DNA of 64,000 nucleotides from Chamaea fasciata (GCA_029207755.1 JARCOQ010000236.1:61639-125638); one strand, 5' to 3'; counted from the stretch's first letter, positions 19,231 to 31,189 are shown. Translations and numbers: made by a program. Notes: generated from the sequence alone by a model not told the origin.

Positions 19231-22200
19231 CTAGACCGAGTGGCCCCGGAGGAGGGGGCTGCTCTCGCCGCTCGGGGACCCCCCCAGGGCACGCTGCAGG
19301 AGGCGGCGGACGGTGACATTTGGGGACAGCCACGCCCGGGGCCGGGTGGGGGACCCGGGGGACAACGCCGGGGACAGCGACGTGTACTTGACTCGTCTGG
19401 GGGGACACCGGGGGGGACACGGTGTCACCTCCACGTCATGGGGTGTCCCCGATGTCCCCCAACACATAGGGAGTGTCCCCAACTCCACAGTGTCACCAGA
19501 CCCCATAAGGAGTGTCCCCAACCCCATAGTGTCACCAGACCCCATAAGGAGTGTCCTCAACCCCATAGTGTCACCAGACCCCATAAGGAGTGTCCCCAAC
19601 CCCATAGTGTCACCAGACCCCATAAGGAGTGTCCTCAACCCCACAGTGTCACCAGACCCCATAAGGAGTGTCGTGTCCCCAACCCCACAGTGTCACCAGA
19701 CCCCATAAGGAGTGTCCTCAACCCCATAGTGTCACCAGACCCCATAAGGAGTGTCCCCAACCCCATAGTGTCACCAGACCCCATAAGGAGTGTCCCCAAC
19801 CCCACAGTGACACCAGACCCCATAAGGAGTGACCCCAACCCCACAGTGACACCAGACCCCATAAGGAGTGCCCCCAACCCTACAGTGACACCAGACCCCA
19901 TAAGGAGTGTCCCCAACCCCACAGTGACACCAGACCCCATAAGGAGTGCCCCCAACCCTACAGTGACACCAGACCCCATAAGGAGTGTCCCCAACCCCAC
20001 AGTGACACCAGACCCCATAAGGAGTGCCCCCAACCCTACAGTGACACCAGACCCCATAAGGAGTGCCCCCAACCCCACAGTGACACCAGATCCCATAAGG
20101 AGTGTCCCCAACCCCACAGTGTCACCAGACCCCATAAGGAGTGTCCCCAACCCCACAGTGACACCAGACCCCATAAGGAGTGACCCCAACCCCACAGTGA
20201 CACCAGACCCCATAAGGAGTGTCCCCAACCCCACAGTGACACCAGACCCCATAAGGAGTGTCCCCAACCCCACAGTGACACCAGACCCCATAAGGAGTGT
20301 CCCCAACTCTACAGTGTCACTTCCACCCCATGGGATGTCCCCAGCCCCATGGTGTCACCTCCAACCCCACGGTGTCACCTCCACCCCATGGGGTGTCCCC
20401 AACGTCCCCCACGCTTAGGGAGTGTCCCCAACCCCACGGTGTCATCTCCACCCCATAGGCAGTGTCCCCAATGTCCCCAACCCCATAGGGAGTGTCCCCC
20501 CTACCTCACCCCATGCCCCCAAATGTCCCCAATGTCCCCTCACCCCCTGAGCCCCGCCCATGTGTCCACGTGTCCCCGTAGTGTCCCTGGTGGTGTCCCC
20601 CCACCGTGTGTGTCCCCGCGGTGTCCCCAATGTCCCCTCACTCCTGAGCCCATCCCGTGTGTCCCCAATGTCCCCGCTGTCCCCTCACCTGTAGGCGTAC
20701 GCCGCCGTGCCCAGCGCGGCCGCCACCAGCACGAGCCCCACGAACAGCGTGGTCCTGCCGGTGGCCGGGGCGGCTCCTGGGGACAGGGACAGCCCAGTGT
20801 CACCCGGGGGGCTTGGGGACATCCCCCCGGGACCTGCCACCCTGTCCCTGTCACCTCTGACACGGCAGGGACAGCCCAGTGCCACCCCGGGGCTTGGGGA
20901 CATCCCCCGGACCTTGTACCACCTCCTCCGGGGACAGGGACAGCTCAATGCCACCCGCGGGGCCTTGGGGACATCCCCCGGACCCTGTGTCACCTCCTCC
21001 GGGGACAGGGACAGCTCAGTGCCACCCGGGGGGCCTTGGGGACATCCCCCGGACCCTGTGTCACCTCCTCTGGGGACAGGGACAGCTCAGTGTCACCCAG
21101 GGGACCCCTGTGACCCTGTCCCCGTGTCCCTGTCACCTCCAAGGGGACAGTCCCAACCCAGCCCCACCCAGGGGACCCCGGTGACCCTGTCCCCGTGTCG
21201 CACCTCCCACGGCCACGCGGGTGGTGGCCACGGCCAGCCCGTTGCCGTTGGCCAGGGACACGTTGAGACAGAAGAGGCCGGAGCGGTTGAAGTCCTGGCG
21301 CAGCACGAGCTCGCAGCCCGGCGACGGCGACACGGCCGAGCACGACTCCGCCTCCGCCGTGCGACAATCGGCGTCCGCCACCACCGTGCACACCTCCTCG
21401 GGCAGCCTGCGGGGGCGACACGGGGACATCAGCGCTGGGGACACGGCGACATCAGCGCCAGGGACACGGGAACATCAGCGCCGGGGACACGGGGACATCA
21501 GTGCCGGGGACACGGGGACATCAGCGCCGGGGACACGGCGACATCAGCGCCAGGGACACGGGGACATCAGCGCCGGGGACACGGCGACATCAGCGCTGGG
21601 GACACGGGGACATCAGCGCCGGGGACACCGCGGGGTCGGGCAGGGACAGCGCAGACCGACCCTTGGGGGCCTTCGGGGACCGTGTCCTCCTGTCCCTGTC
21701 ACCTCCAAAACCCACCACAGTCCCAGGTCACCCCCACCCAGGGGACCCCCAGGACCGTGTCCCCATGTCCCTGCCACCTCCAAGGGGACAATCCCAGCTC
21801 ACTCCCACCCTCCGGACCTTGTCCCCTGTCCCCCTGCCCCCGCCACCTACTCCTCGGGGGGGGGGGCGGGGCCACCCCAGCCCCGCTGTCACCGCCGTTG
21901 TCCCCTCCGCTGTCGCCACTCACCCGCCCTCGCAGGTCACCGTCAGCTCCACGCTGCTGCCGCCGCCCTCGGGCACCACCTGCACGATGGCCACGCTCTC
22001 GATGCCCTCTGCGGGAGGAGCGGGAGAGCTCAGCGGGGCCGGGACCCCCCCGGGGACACCCCAGGACACCCCGGGGACACCCCAGGACCCCCCGGGACCC
22101 CCCGGGCCCCCCCGACTCACGGACAATGTCCAGCTGAGTGGCGAAGGTGCCGTAGCGGTACAGGACACAGCCCGGGGCGTCCTCGGCCGGCGCCTGGCGC

Positions 22201-25200
22201 TTGACCAGCGCCAGCGGCTGAGCTGTGGCTGCAGCTGTGGCTCCAGATGTGGCCCCAGATGTGGCTGCAGCTGTGGCAGCGGCCAGGGTGGCTCCCGCGG
22301 TGGTTCCCGCGGTGGCTTCTATGGTGGCACCCACGGTGACACCGAGCGTGGCTGCAGCCGTGGCATCGAGGGCGGCTCCAGCTGTGGCTGCTCCAGCGGT
22401 GGCTGCTCCAGCTGTGGCTGATCCAGCGGTGGCTGCTCCAGCTGCGGCTGATCCAGCTGTGGCTAGTGCAGCTGTGACATCACTCGCGCCTCCGTCTGTC
22501 GCCGCATCTGCAGGGACACACGGGAAACGCTGGGCGGGGACAGAGGGACACCGGGCCCTTGGGGTCACCGAGCGGCGGGGAACACTGTGCCCTTGGGGAC
22601 ACCGAGCCTTTGGGGACACCAAGCCCTCGGGGACACTGAGCCCTTGGGGACACTGAGCCCTTGGGGACACCGAGCCTTTGGGGACACTGAGCCCTCGGGG
22701 ACACTGAGCCCTTGGGGACACTGAGCCCTCGGGGACACTGAGCCCTTGGGGACATCCAGCCCTCAGGGACACTGAGCCCTTGGGGACACCGAGCCCTCGG
22801 GGACACTGAGCCCTCGAGGACACTGAGCCCTTGGGGACATCCCCCGACGTGTCCCCTCCCCGGCCCCGGGCCAGCACCCACCTGCAGCCGCTGTCCCCTC
22901 GGCGGTGACCGAGGTGTCCCCGACGGCGGTGGCGACAGCGGGGGAGGACACGGAGGAGGAGGCGACAGGCGCGGTGCCGGCGGCGGTGGCGGAGGGGACC
23001 GGGAGCTCGGTGACAGAGGGGACAGAGGAGGGCTCGGGGGCGGCGGTGCCAGCGGGATCGGTGCCGGCGGGGACAGAGGGGACAGCGGGGTCGGTGACAG
23101 CGGGGACAGAGGGGACAGCGGGGACAGAGGGTTCCTCCGCCGACCCGCCCGTGGGCTCCGCGGGCTCCCCGGAGGCTGCGGGGGCTGCGGGGAAAGAGGG
23201 ATGGGGTCACCCCGGGACCCCCAGAGCCGGGTTGGGGTCACCCCGGGACCCCCGGGGACCCCCAGAGCCGGGTTGGGATCATCCCTGGTATGGGATGCCC
23301 CGGACCCCCCCAGCTCCAACGTCCCTTTAGGTGACACTGGGGGGACACGCCATGGGTTGGGGGGATCTGGGGGCTCTGTGGGGTGGGGGGACACTGGGGA
23401 CACTCACTGTGGGGTGCGAGGGACACTGGGGCTGGATGACACCAATGACACACCCCATGGGGTGGCAGGGGACACTGGGGACACACGTTATGGCGTGGGG
23501 GACCCCCTGGGGCAGGGGGGAACACTGGTGACACAGACTGTGGGGTGAGGGGACACCAGGGATACACGCTATGGGGTCGGGCAGCTCTGGTGGCTCCGAG
23601 GAGGGGGGGGACACTGGGGACACCCTGGAGCACGGGGACACCGGTGACACAGACCATGGGGCAGGAGGACACTGGGGACACACACTATGGGGGGCGGGGA
23701 CACCGGGGACACACCCCATGGGGTCAGGTGGCTCTGGGGACCGGGGGGACACCCCACCACGTCCCCTCTCCCCCCCCCCTTACCCGTGCTGGCCGCCCCC
23801 GCCGTGCTCTGCCCCCCGGCCGCGGTGGTGGCGGCGGCGGGCTGGGTGGCCGTGGGGACCCCGGAGGGCACCGGGGCGGTTGTGGGGCCGCAGGGGCGGA
23901 GCGGGATGGCGGCCTGCAGCACCAGGCGGGCCGAGAAGGTGCCCGTGTCCAGGTACGTGTGGGTGACGGTGGCGCTGCGCGAGATGAGCGTCCCGCTCTG
24001 GTCCCCGAAGTCCCACGAGTAGGACACGTCGGCGTGGCGCAGGTAGCGGCTGGGGTCGTGCAGGCGCACCGTGAACGCCACCGCGCGGTTCCGCACGAAG
24101 GGACCGTCGCCGCTTGTCGTTGTCGCCGCGTTGTCCCCCAGCTGCGACACGTCCACGGCGAACGGGACTTGGTCTGCGGGGACACCCAGGGGACGGCGGG
24201 AGGGGAAAGGGGCGGTGGGGTGGCGGGAGGAGAGAGGGGTGGCACGGAGTGTCACCTGCAGGCGGTGTCACCTGCAGCCTCTGTCACCTATTGTCCTGAA
24301 ACCCAGTGTCACCTACCGCCCCAAACCCCAGTGTCACCTACAGCCATGTCACCTGCAGCCAGCGTCACCCACAGCCACAAAACCCAGTGTCACCTGCATC
24401 CAGAACCCCATCACCCCCACCCCCCGCCCCATTTCCCACCCCAAACCCCTCACCCCATTTTTCCCTCCCGTGCCCCCCTGTGTCCCCTGCCCCATTTCCC
24501 ACTGTCCCCCGGTGTCCCCCACCCCTTTCCCCCAGTGTCCCCAGTGCCCCCTTTCCCCTGGTGTCCCCCGGTGTCCCCTGCCACCACTTCCCAGTGTCCC
24601 CCAGTGTCCCTCAGTGTCCCCCGGTGTCCCCCGCCCCCTTTCCCAGTGTCCCCCCTGTTCCTCTCCCCCCTTCCTGGTGCCCCCCACCCCATTTCCCCCC
24701 GTTTCCCGGTGTCCCCGCCCCGTGTCCCCCGGTGTCACCCACCGGTGACGCTGAACTGTGTGCTGGCGTGGCCGATGGGGATGAACTTCTGGCGGCCCCG
24801 GTAGTGGTACACGACCACCTCCATGGTGTACGAGCCCAGCGGGACCCCGGCCGTGCCCACCGTCAGCTGGGACGCCGCGCCGTCCACCACCTGCCAGTAC
24901 CGCCCTGGGGACACGGGACACCATGGGGACAGTGACACCCTGAGCCCGGCCACCACCTGCCAGCACCGCCCTGGGGACCGGGGACAGCATGGGGACAGTG
25001 ACACCACCTGCCAGTACCGCCCTGGGGACACGGGACACGGGACACCATGGGGACAGTGACACCCTGAGCCCGGCCACCACCTGCCAGTACCGCCCTGGGG
25101 ACAACGGGGTCAGTGCCACCACAACAGGGGCAGTGCCACCACGGGGATAGTACCACCCTGGGGACTGCGGGACAGCGGGGTCAGTGCCACCTCAGCAGGG

Positions 25201-28200
25201 TCAGCGCCACCTCAGCGGGGTCAGTGCCACCTCAGCGGGGTCAGTGCCACCTCGGTGAGGTCAGTGCCACCTCAGCGGGGTCAGTGCCACCTAGGTGGGG
25301 TCAGTGCCACCTCAGCGGGGTCAGCGCCATCTCAGCGGGGTCAGCGCCACCTCAGCAGGGTCAGCGCCACCTCGGTGAGGTCAGTGCCACCTCAGCGGGG
25401 TCAGTGCCACCTAGGTGGGGTCAGTGCCACCTCAGCGGGGTCAGCGCCATCTCAGCGGGTTCAGCGCCACCTCAGCGGGGTCAGCGCCACCTCGGCGGGG
25501 TCAGCGCCACCTCGGTGGGGTCAGCGCCACCTCAGCGGGGTCAGCGCCACCTCGGTGGGGTCAGTGCCACCTCGGTGGGGTCAGTGCCACCTCGGTGGCG
25601 TCAGTGCCACCTCGGTGAGGTCAGTGCCACCTCGGTGGGGTCAGTGCCACCTCGGTGGCGTCAGTGCCACCTCGGTGAGGTCAGTGCCACCTCGGTGGGG
25701 TCAGTGCCACCTCGGTGGCGTCAGTGCCACCTCGGTGAGGTCAGCGCCACCTCGGCGGGGTCAGCGCCACCTCGGTGGGGTCAGTGCCACCTCGGTGGGG
25801 TCAGCGCCACCTCGGTGAGGTCAGCACCACCTCAGCGGGGTCAGTGCCACCTCGGTGAGGTCAGCGCCACCTCGGTGGGGTCAGTGCCACCTCAGCGGGG
25901 TCAGCGCCATCTCAGCGGGGTCAGTGCCACCTCGGTGAGGTCAGTGCCACCTCAGCGGGGTCAGCGCCATCTCAGCGGGGTCAGTGCCACCTCGCTGTCC
26001 CCCCGGGCGGTGTTTGGGGTCCCCGTGCTCACCCCAGGTCCACCAGACGTAGACGAACTTTCCCCGCCTGCCCCGGGGCAGGGGCCGCCCGTCCGGGAAG
26101 GCGCCGGTGGCGTCCGGCTGCTCCGGGAACACGGGGTCCCCTTGGGTCACCTGCGTGCCTGCGGGGACACCGGGGACAGCGACACCGCGGTCAGGGGACA
26201 CCCGGATCAGGGGACAGCAGGGACAGGGGACATGGGACACCGCGGGGACACCGCGGGGACACCGTGGGGACACCGTGGGATGAGGGGACACATGGGGTGA
26301 GGAGACAGAGGACATTGCAGGGACACCTTGGGGACACACAGGGTGAGGGTAAGGGAGTGGCAGGACACTGGGGAGAGGGACACTGTGGGGACACACGGGG
26401 TGAGGGTCAGGGGCTTCGGGGGACACTGTGGGGACACTGCAGGGACAGGTCAGGGCTGTTTTGGGGTATTTCAAGGCCGTCTAGGGTGGTTTTGGGGTGG
26501 CTTTAGGCGATTTTGGGGGTGTCTCGGGGGGTTTTGGGGTGTTTTAGGGGGTCTCAGAGCTGTTTCGGGTGGTTTTGGGGTGGCTTTAGGTGTCTCAGGG
26601 GGTTTGGGGTGTTTCAGGATGGTTTCGGGGGGTTTCAGGGCTGTTTTGGGGTATTTCGAGGCCGTCCAGGGTGGTTTTGGGGCGGCTTTAGGCGGGTTTT
26701 GGGTGTCTCGGGGGGTTTTGGGGTGTTTTAGGGGGTCTCAGGGCTGTTTTGGGGTATTTCAAGGCTGTCTAGGGTGGTTTTGGGGTGACTTTAGGCGGGT
26801 TTTGGGTGTGTCAGGGGGTTTGGGGTGTTTCAGGATGGTTTTGGGGGGTTTCAGGGCTGTTTTGGGGTATTTCGAGGCCGTCCAGGGTGGTTTTGGGGCG
26901 GCTTTAGGCGGGTTTGGGGTGTCTCGGGGGGTTTTGGGGTGTTTTAGGGGGTCTCAGGGCTGTTTTGGGGTATTTCGAGGCCGTCCAGGGTGGTTTTGGG
27001 GCGGCTTTAGGCGGTTTTTGGGTGTCTCGGGGGGGTTTTTGCGGCCACCCACCGTTGACGGTGCAGTTCCTCGCCCACACCACGCGGCCGTCGGGCAGCA
27101 GGGTCTGGTTCCCCGGGAAGCGCAGGGCGATGGAGAAGGTGGCCTCGGCCCCGGCCATGGTGGGAGCGTCGTTGCTGATGTCGAAGGTGACATCGCCACC
27201 TGCTCGGGGACACCGGGGGGGGCGTCAGCGTCGTCAGAAATTATTATCATATTATATTATTATATTTTCTATATATGTGTGTGTGTATATATATAAAATA
27301 CTATATATATATATATATATAACGATAAAAATATATTTATAGATTTAAAATATATATATTTACATATGGAAAGTAAGATATATAATATATATCATGCGTA
27401 TTTTATATATTGTTTTATTATCACGTAATTATTACAATGTTATCACATTATAAAGTTGGCTTTTTTAATATATATAATATATACACTACATATTATGTTA
27501 TTATTAATATAATTGTTATAACATTATCATGTTGCAAAGTAGACTTTTGCAATATATATAATATATATACTATTTATTATATTATTATTAATATATTATA
27601 ACGTTATGGTATTGTAAAGTAGGCTTTTATAATATATATAATATATTATATATATGTTACATATGATATCATTATTAATATAATCACTATAGTATTATCA
27701 TACTATAAACTCGGCTTTAACAATACAAATAATATATATCTTATATATTCTATTATTATTAATTCAATTATTATAATGTTATCGCATTATAAACTCCGCC
27801 TTTATAATACACATGTTATATATAATATATATTATATTATTATTGATATGATTATAATATTATCACATTTTAAAGCCGGCTTTTTGCAACTCTCAGAATG
27901 AATGCCATCTGTATAATTGTACCGTGATATGTTTTATTAACGGAGTTTAGGAAATTAATTAATGTATATTTTCTGATCGTGACAAAAATTGTAAATAAGT
28001 TTTGTTTGTTTGGTTTTTTTTCTTCTTTGTAAGATGTAAACTGAAGGTTTAAGGGAAGTGTGGTCGCCCGCCTTAAAGCCTGCTGACTTTCTTTGTGTTT
28101 TTATCGAAACGGAAACGACCACAAAAACCCCAAGAAGGAAATTGATGATACCCCCGTTACCAGACGGAGCGGGGCCACCCATGAATAAATCTCCCAGATA

Positions 28201-30050
28201 AAAACGACTGAGAGGACACAGAAATCCTTAAATACCGAAATCTGAGAGAGTGAAAAGCGTGCTGCCGAGAGACTCTCGCTTTTTCCGTCTCCTAAACTAT
28301 TTTTATTCTTATTAAACTTATGATTTTTTTTCCTAGAAGAGCGGAGCTCGTTTCTCACAAGCCCGGTGGCCCCGGGCGGCGGGCGGGGGGTGGTGGCACT
28401 GACCTCGCCAGCAGTCGCGTGTCCCCCGCTGCCACCAGGGCAGGTAAAGTCCCGTGTCCCAGGTGCGGAACGGCGCCGGCCGCCCGCTCCGCGCCGGGCT
28501 GAGAGCGCCGCTCCTCCCGGCGGCTCCTGCGGCGACGGCGACAGCGGGACACACGGAGGGAGGGACACTCGTGGTGTCACCCGTGTCGCCAGCTCTCAGG
28601 GAGCTGACAAGTCCCCCACGTCCCCCACTCTCAGATCATTTCTATGTCCCCCCGTGTCCCCAGTGTCCCCAGCTCTCCGGGGTCTGTGAGGTCCCTCGTG
28701 TCCCCCTTGTCCCCAACTCCCAGGGGAGGTCCCCATGTCCCCAGTGTCCCCAGCTCTCAGGGGTCTGTGAGGTCCCTCGTGTCCCCCTTGTCCCCAACTC
28801 CCAGGGGAGGTCCCCATGTCCCCAGTGTCCCCAGCTCTCCAGGCTCTGTGAGGTCCCTCGTGTCCCCCTTGTCCCCAACTCCCAGGGGAGGTCCCCATGT
28901 CCCCAGTGTCCCCATCTCTCCGGGGTCTGTGAGGTCCCTCGTGTCCCCCTTGTCCCCAACTCTCAGGGGGATGGAGGGTCCCACACGTCCCCCATGTCCC
29001 CAACTCCCAGGGGTCCGTGAGGTCCCTCGTGTCCCCCTTGTCCCCAACTCCCAGGACATTGCCACGTCCCCCACGTCCCCCATTCTCAGGGCTCTGAGAT
29101 GTCCCCACGTCCCCACTCTCAGATCATTACCAGGACCCCCATGTCCCCAGTTCTCTGGTGTCTGTGACATCCCCATGCCCCCAATGTCCCCCCCCTCACC
29201 CAGGACCAAAACATCACCCCAAATCCCCCTTTACCAGGGCTCCGCCAGCCCCACCCCGGGGGGTGTCCCGGCCTTTGGGGGGACCCTGGGGGGACCCGGG
29301 CCCCTCGTGACGGCGCTCGGGGCCAAGGCACGCGCGGGGCAAAGCCGTCACATGGCGCCCCAAAGCCCCAAAGCCCTTTCATGTGACGCTCAGCTGAGCC
29401 CGGCCCGGCCGGGATGGGACGGGGCGGGATGGGGCGGGGACCCCCCCGTGTCCCCCCAGGGTCGGGGGGCTGAAAAATCCCCCCCAGGGTCGGGGGGTTG
29501 CGAAGTCCCCCATGTCCCCACTCGTGGGGGGCTGCCAAGTCCCTTCCTGTCCCCCACTTTTAGGGCTGTGTAAGGTCCCCCCATGTCCCCCCCATTTTCA
29601 GGGGTCCCAAGGGTCCCCCCATGTCCCCGACACTGCCAGGTCCCCCCTGTCCCTCCCACTCCCAAGGGTCCCAAGACCCCCGTGTCCCCCCATTTTCAGG
29701 GGTCTCTCCCCCAAGTCCCTCGTGTTCCCCCTTCACTGGGGGCTTCCACATCCCCCCCCCCTCAAAAAACGGGCTCCCCTCCTTTTCCAGGGGGACGGCT
29801 GAACCCCCCACACCCCAAATCCCCCAAACGCACCCCAAAACCACCCCCAGAGACCCCACAACCCACCCCCGAGGGGGATTTTTGGGGTACAATCCAGCTG
29901 CGGGAAGCATTTGACTCTGAACCCCCAAACCCCCAAAGGATGGAGCTAAGGGACCCCCCCGCACCCCCCAAAAAAGCCCGACTTACGCCGCTGAGCCTCC
30001 GCCAGGAGCAGGAGTGTCCCCCAAACCGCGATGGCCCCGAGTCCCCTCAT
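19231..30050 (-). CDS. PMEL: PMEL (Pmel17/silver), melanosome amyloid matrix protein
   Basis: Melanocyte type I membrane glycoprotein, cleaved to form the fibrils of early melanosomes. Twelve exons: 29987-30050, 28404-28526, 27053-27199, 26033-26158, 24743-24904, 23784-24173, 22882-23184, 22121-22507, 21924-22008, 21204-21406, 20689-20776 and 19231-19396. All are in phase, 2,244 nt, 747 aa. Signal peptide is [19 protein letters not shown]. The N-terminal region carries RDCWRG and FVYVWWTWG. The PKD domain has [16 protein letters not shown]. The repeat domain (about 310-530) is Pro/Ser/Val/Thr-rich, then Ala-Thr-Gly repeats. The furin-type site LVKRQ is at 541-542, followed by [17 protein letters not shown] and a Cys-rich Kringle-like domain. 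A membrane span lies at about 673-692, and the tail ends with the ESSPLL sorting signal (737-742). The head-to-head neighbour is CDK2. Introns hold seven or more separate minisatellites. Chicken PMEL is the Dominant white locus. Confidence 0.96.
19470..20320. repeat. 39-bp minisatellite in last PMEL intron
   Basis: About 21 units start CCCATAAGGAGTGTCCCCAA and continue with CCCCACAGTGACACCAGAC. The 39-bp period is a multiple of three and keeps ORFs open on both strands. Confidence 0.95.
20800..21190. repeat. About 65-bp tandem repeat in PMEL intron 10
   Basis: Five or six units of GGGGACAGGGACAGCTCAGT, then CTTGGGGACATCCCCCGGAC and TGTCACCTC, fill the intron between coding exons 10 and 11. 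Confidence 0.88.
21420..21630. repeat. GGGACACGGCGACATCAGCG repeat in PMEL intron 9
   Basis: About ten units of GGGACACGGGGACATCAGCG/GCGACATCAGCGCCGG, mainly 21 bp, begin immediately at the exon 10 acceptor. Confidence 0.9.
22560..22845. repeat. GGGGACACTGAGCCCTTG repeat in PMEL intron 7
   Basis: About fifteen 18-bp units GGGGACACTGAGCCCTTG/TCG lie between exons 7 and 8. The period is in-frame, so exon-like ORFs cross the intron. Confidence 0.92.
23330..23750. repeat. GGGGTG/ACACTGGGGACAC repeat in PMEL intron 6
   Basis: Irregular units combine GGGGACACTGGGGACACAC with CTATGGGGTG in the intron between exons 6 and 7. Confidence 0.75.
24905..25100 (-). repeat. Three copies of the PMEL exon 5 edge with acceptor
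   Basis: On the minus strand CCCCAGGGCGGTACTGGCAG, the acceptor and first codons of the exon ending at 24904, recurs at about 24953-24977, 25009-25029 and 25078-25100. Spacers read CACCATGGGGACAGTGACAC. One copy has TGCTGG in place of TACTGG. Copies continue into intron sequence without a donor. Confidence 0.9.
25150..25995. repeat. 20-bp minisatellite in PMEL intron 4
   Basis: About 41 units of GTCAGTGCCACCTCGGTGAG, with alternations AGTG/AGCG and CGGTGAG/CAGCGGG, fill the intron up to exon 4. Variant units recur in longer patterns. Confidence 0.96.
26440..27035. repeat. Large-period G/T-rich repeat in PMEL intron 3
   Basis: Blocks of about 110-230 bp contain TTTCGAGGCCGTCCAGGGTG, GGCTTTAGGCG, GTGTCTCGGGGGGTTTTGGG and GGGGTCTCAGGGCTG. 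They repeat about four times up to exon 3. Confidence 0.88.
27240..27890. repeat. AT-rich tandem repeat in PMEL intron 2
   Basis: After a (TA)n tract come about six diverged units of 78-90 bp. Each contains ATTATTAATATAATTNTTAT, then TTATCACATTATAAAGT, GGCTTTT and AATATATATAATATA. It is an AT-rich island inside a very GC-rich gene, comparable with the island in SUOX intron 3. Confidence 0.85.
28081..28359 (+). mobile_element. Possible solo LTR of an endogenous retrovirus
   Basis: A non-repetitive 279-bp segment begins TGCTGAC and ends TTTCTCACA. It is flanked by a 4-bp direct repeat AGCC (28077-28080 and 28360-28363). Inside are an AGATAAAAACG TATA-like box (about 28196) and ATTAAA (about 28312) close to the 3' end, the order expected in an LTR. 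A 4-bp match can arise by chance, and no internal viral sequence is present. Confidence 0.33.
28640..29080. repeat. About 81-bp tandem repeat in PMEL intron 1
   Basis: Units containing TCTGTGAGGTCCCTCGTGTC, CCCCCTTGTCCCCAACTCCC and AGGGGAGGTCCCCATGTCCC are repeated five to six times. Confidence 0.92.
29340..29395. promoter_or_regulatory. PMEL: Paired MITF-type M/E-boxes in PMEL intron 1
   Basis: GTCACATG at 29347-29354 and TCATGTGAC at 29379-29387 are a pair of CATGTG boxes 32 bp apart. They lie in one of the few unique stretches of this repeat-filled intron. TCATGTG is the classic MITF M-box core, and PMEL is a known MITF target. Enhancer function is inferred. Confidence 0.5.
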
Positions 30051-30260
30051 GGTCCCCGTGTCGCCTCTCCCGTGGCTCGGGCACCGCCGGGGTAGAGGCG
30101 CAGGGGACGGGGACGGCGACACAAAAAGGGGGCGCTCATTTGCATAACCCCGCCCACCCCCCCAAGAAAGGGGGGGGCTTGCGGGCCGCCCTCCCCGCCC
30201 CCGTCCCACGTGGGGCCACCCCCGGTCACACGGTGCGGCCCCGCCCTGGGGGGGGACAAG
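30051..30260 (-). promoter_or_regulatory. PMEL: PMEL promoter with CACGTG E-box and octamer
   Basis: Upstream of the PMEL ATG are ATTTGCAT (octamer, 30138-30145) and a palindromic CACGTG E-box at 30207-30212, about 157 bp from the start codon. The E-box is a plausible MITF/TFE site in a pigment-cell gene. No clear TATA box is seen. Confidence 0.5.
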
Positions 30261-30499
30261 GGGGGGGGCACAGGGACCCCCGCCCAGCTCGCCAAGGGGG
30301 TTTGGGGGGTCGCACCCCCCCGATCCCGGCAGGTGGAGACCCCAGGGGTGGGGATTTGGGGACCCCCAGAGTGGGGGGGTGACAGCCATGGGGGGACACT
30401 GGCGGCTCAGAATGGGGCGGGGGGGTCACGATTCTGAATACGGGGGGGGGGAGGACCCCCGGTTTGTCACCCAAGGGGGATCCTCAGTGGGACACCCAT

Positions 30500-31110
30500 G
30501 GGGGGACCCCGGTCATGGGGGTGACACAGGGGGCACCCCGATGTGGCAGGGGGACCCCGATCCCTGTGGGTGACACAGGGGGGACCCCGATGTGGCAGGG
30601 GGACCCCGATCCCTGTGGGTGACACACGAGGGGACCCCCGGTGACACAGGGGGACCCCGATCATGGAGGTGACACAGGGGGACCCCGATCCCGGCGGGGA
30701 GACCCCAATCATGGGCAAAGGGGGGGGTCCCCAATTCTGCACATGCAGAGGGACCCCGATCCCAGTGGGTGGCACAAGGGGACCTCAGTCTTGGTGGGTG
30801 ACACGGGGGGACCCCGATCGCGGTGAATGACACACGGGGGGACCCCGATCCCGGTGGGTGACAATGGGGACCCCGATATTTCCTGCTCTGGCCACGTCCG
30901 TGTCTCCCCCGGGGCCGTCCCGGTGCGTGTGGCCGCTCGTGCGGGGCCGCGCCCGCGGGGCCGCGTGTGCGCTGAGCCCCGTGACCCCCGGAGAGCCCCG
31001 TGACCCCCGGAGAGCCCCGTGACCCCCGTGTGTCCCCCGGGGCCGCTCCCCGTGACCCCCGTGTGTCCCCCGGGGCCGCTCCCCGTGATCCCCGTGTGGC
31101 CGGTTGTGGT
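30500..31110. repeat. GGGGGACCCCGATCCC-type repeats between PMEL and CDK2
   Basis: Units of GGGGGACCCCGATCCC plus GGTGGGTGACACA repeat to about 30870. A short array of GTGACCCCCGGAGAGCCCC and GTGACCCCCGTGTGTCCCCC follows at 30975-31095. No gene is seen. Confidence 0.8.
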
Positions 31111-31189
31111 CCGGCCGCAGCCCGCGCTGCGGTCCCGGGGCCGTGGGCCGGTCCAGCCACGGGCCGAGCATCCCGGAGAGAGCCTGAGG

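Noticed and set aside
19470..20320. CRISPR-like array of 39-bp units
   Set aside because: Units are contiguous with no unique spacers; it is a minisatellite in a vertebrate intron.
26954..27250. Extended ORFs over PMEL exon 3 in other frames
   Set aside because: Shadows of the exon frame that encodes [21 protein letters not shown], which is flanked by proper splice sites.
28034..28359. LTR starting at TGTAAACTG instead of TGCTGAC
   Set aside because: No matching direct repeat flanks that start, whereas AGCC flanks the 28081-28359 segment.
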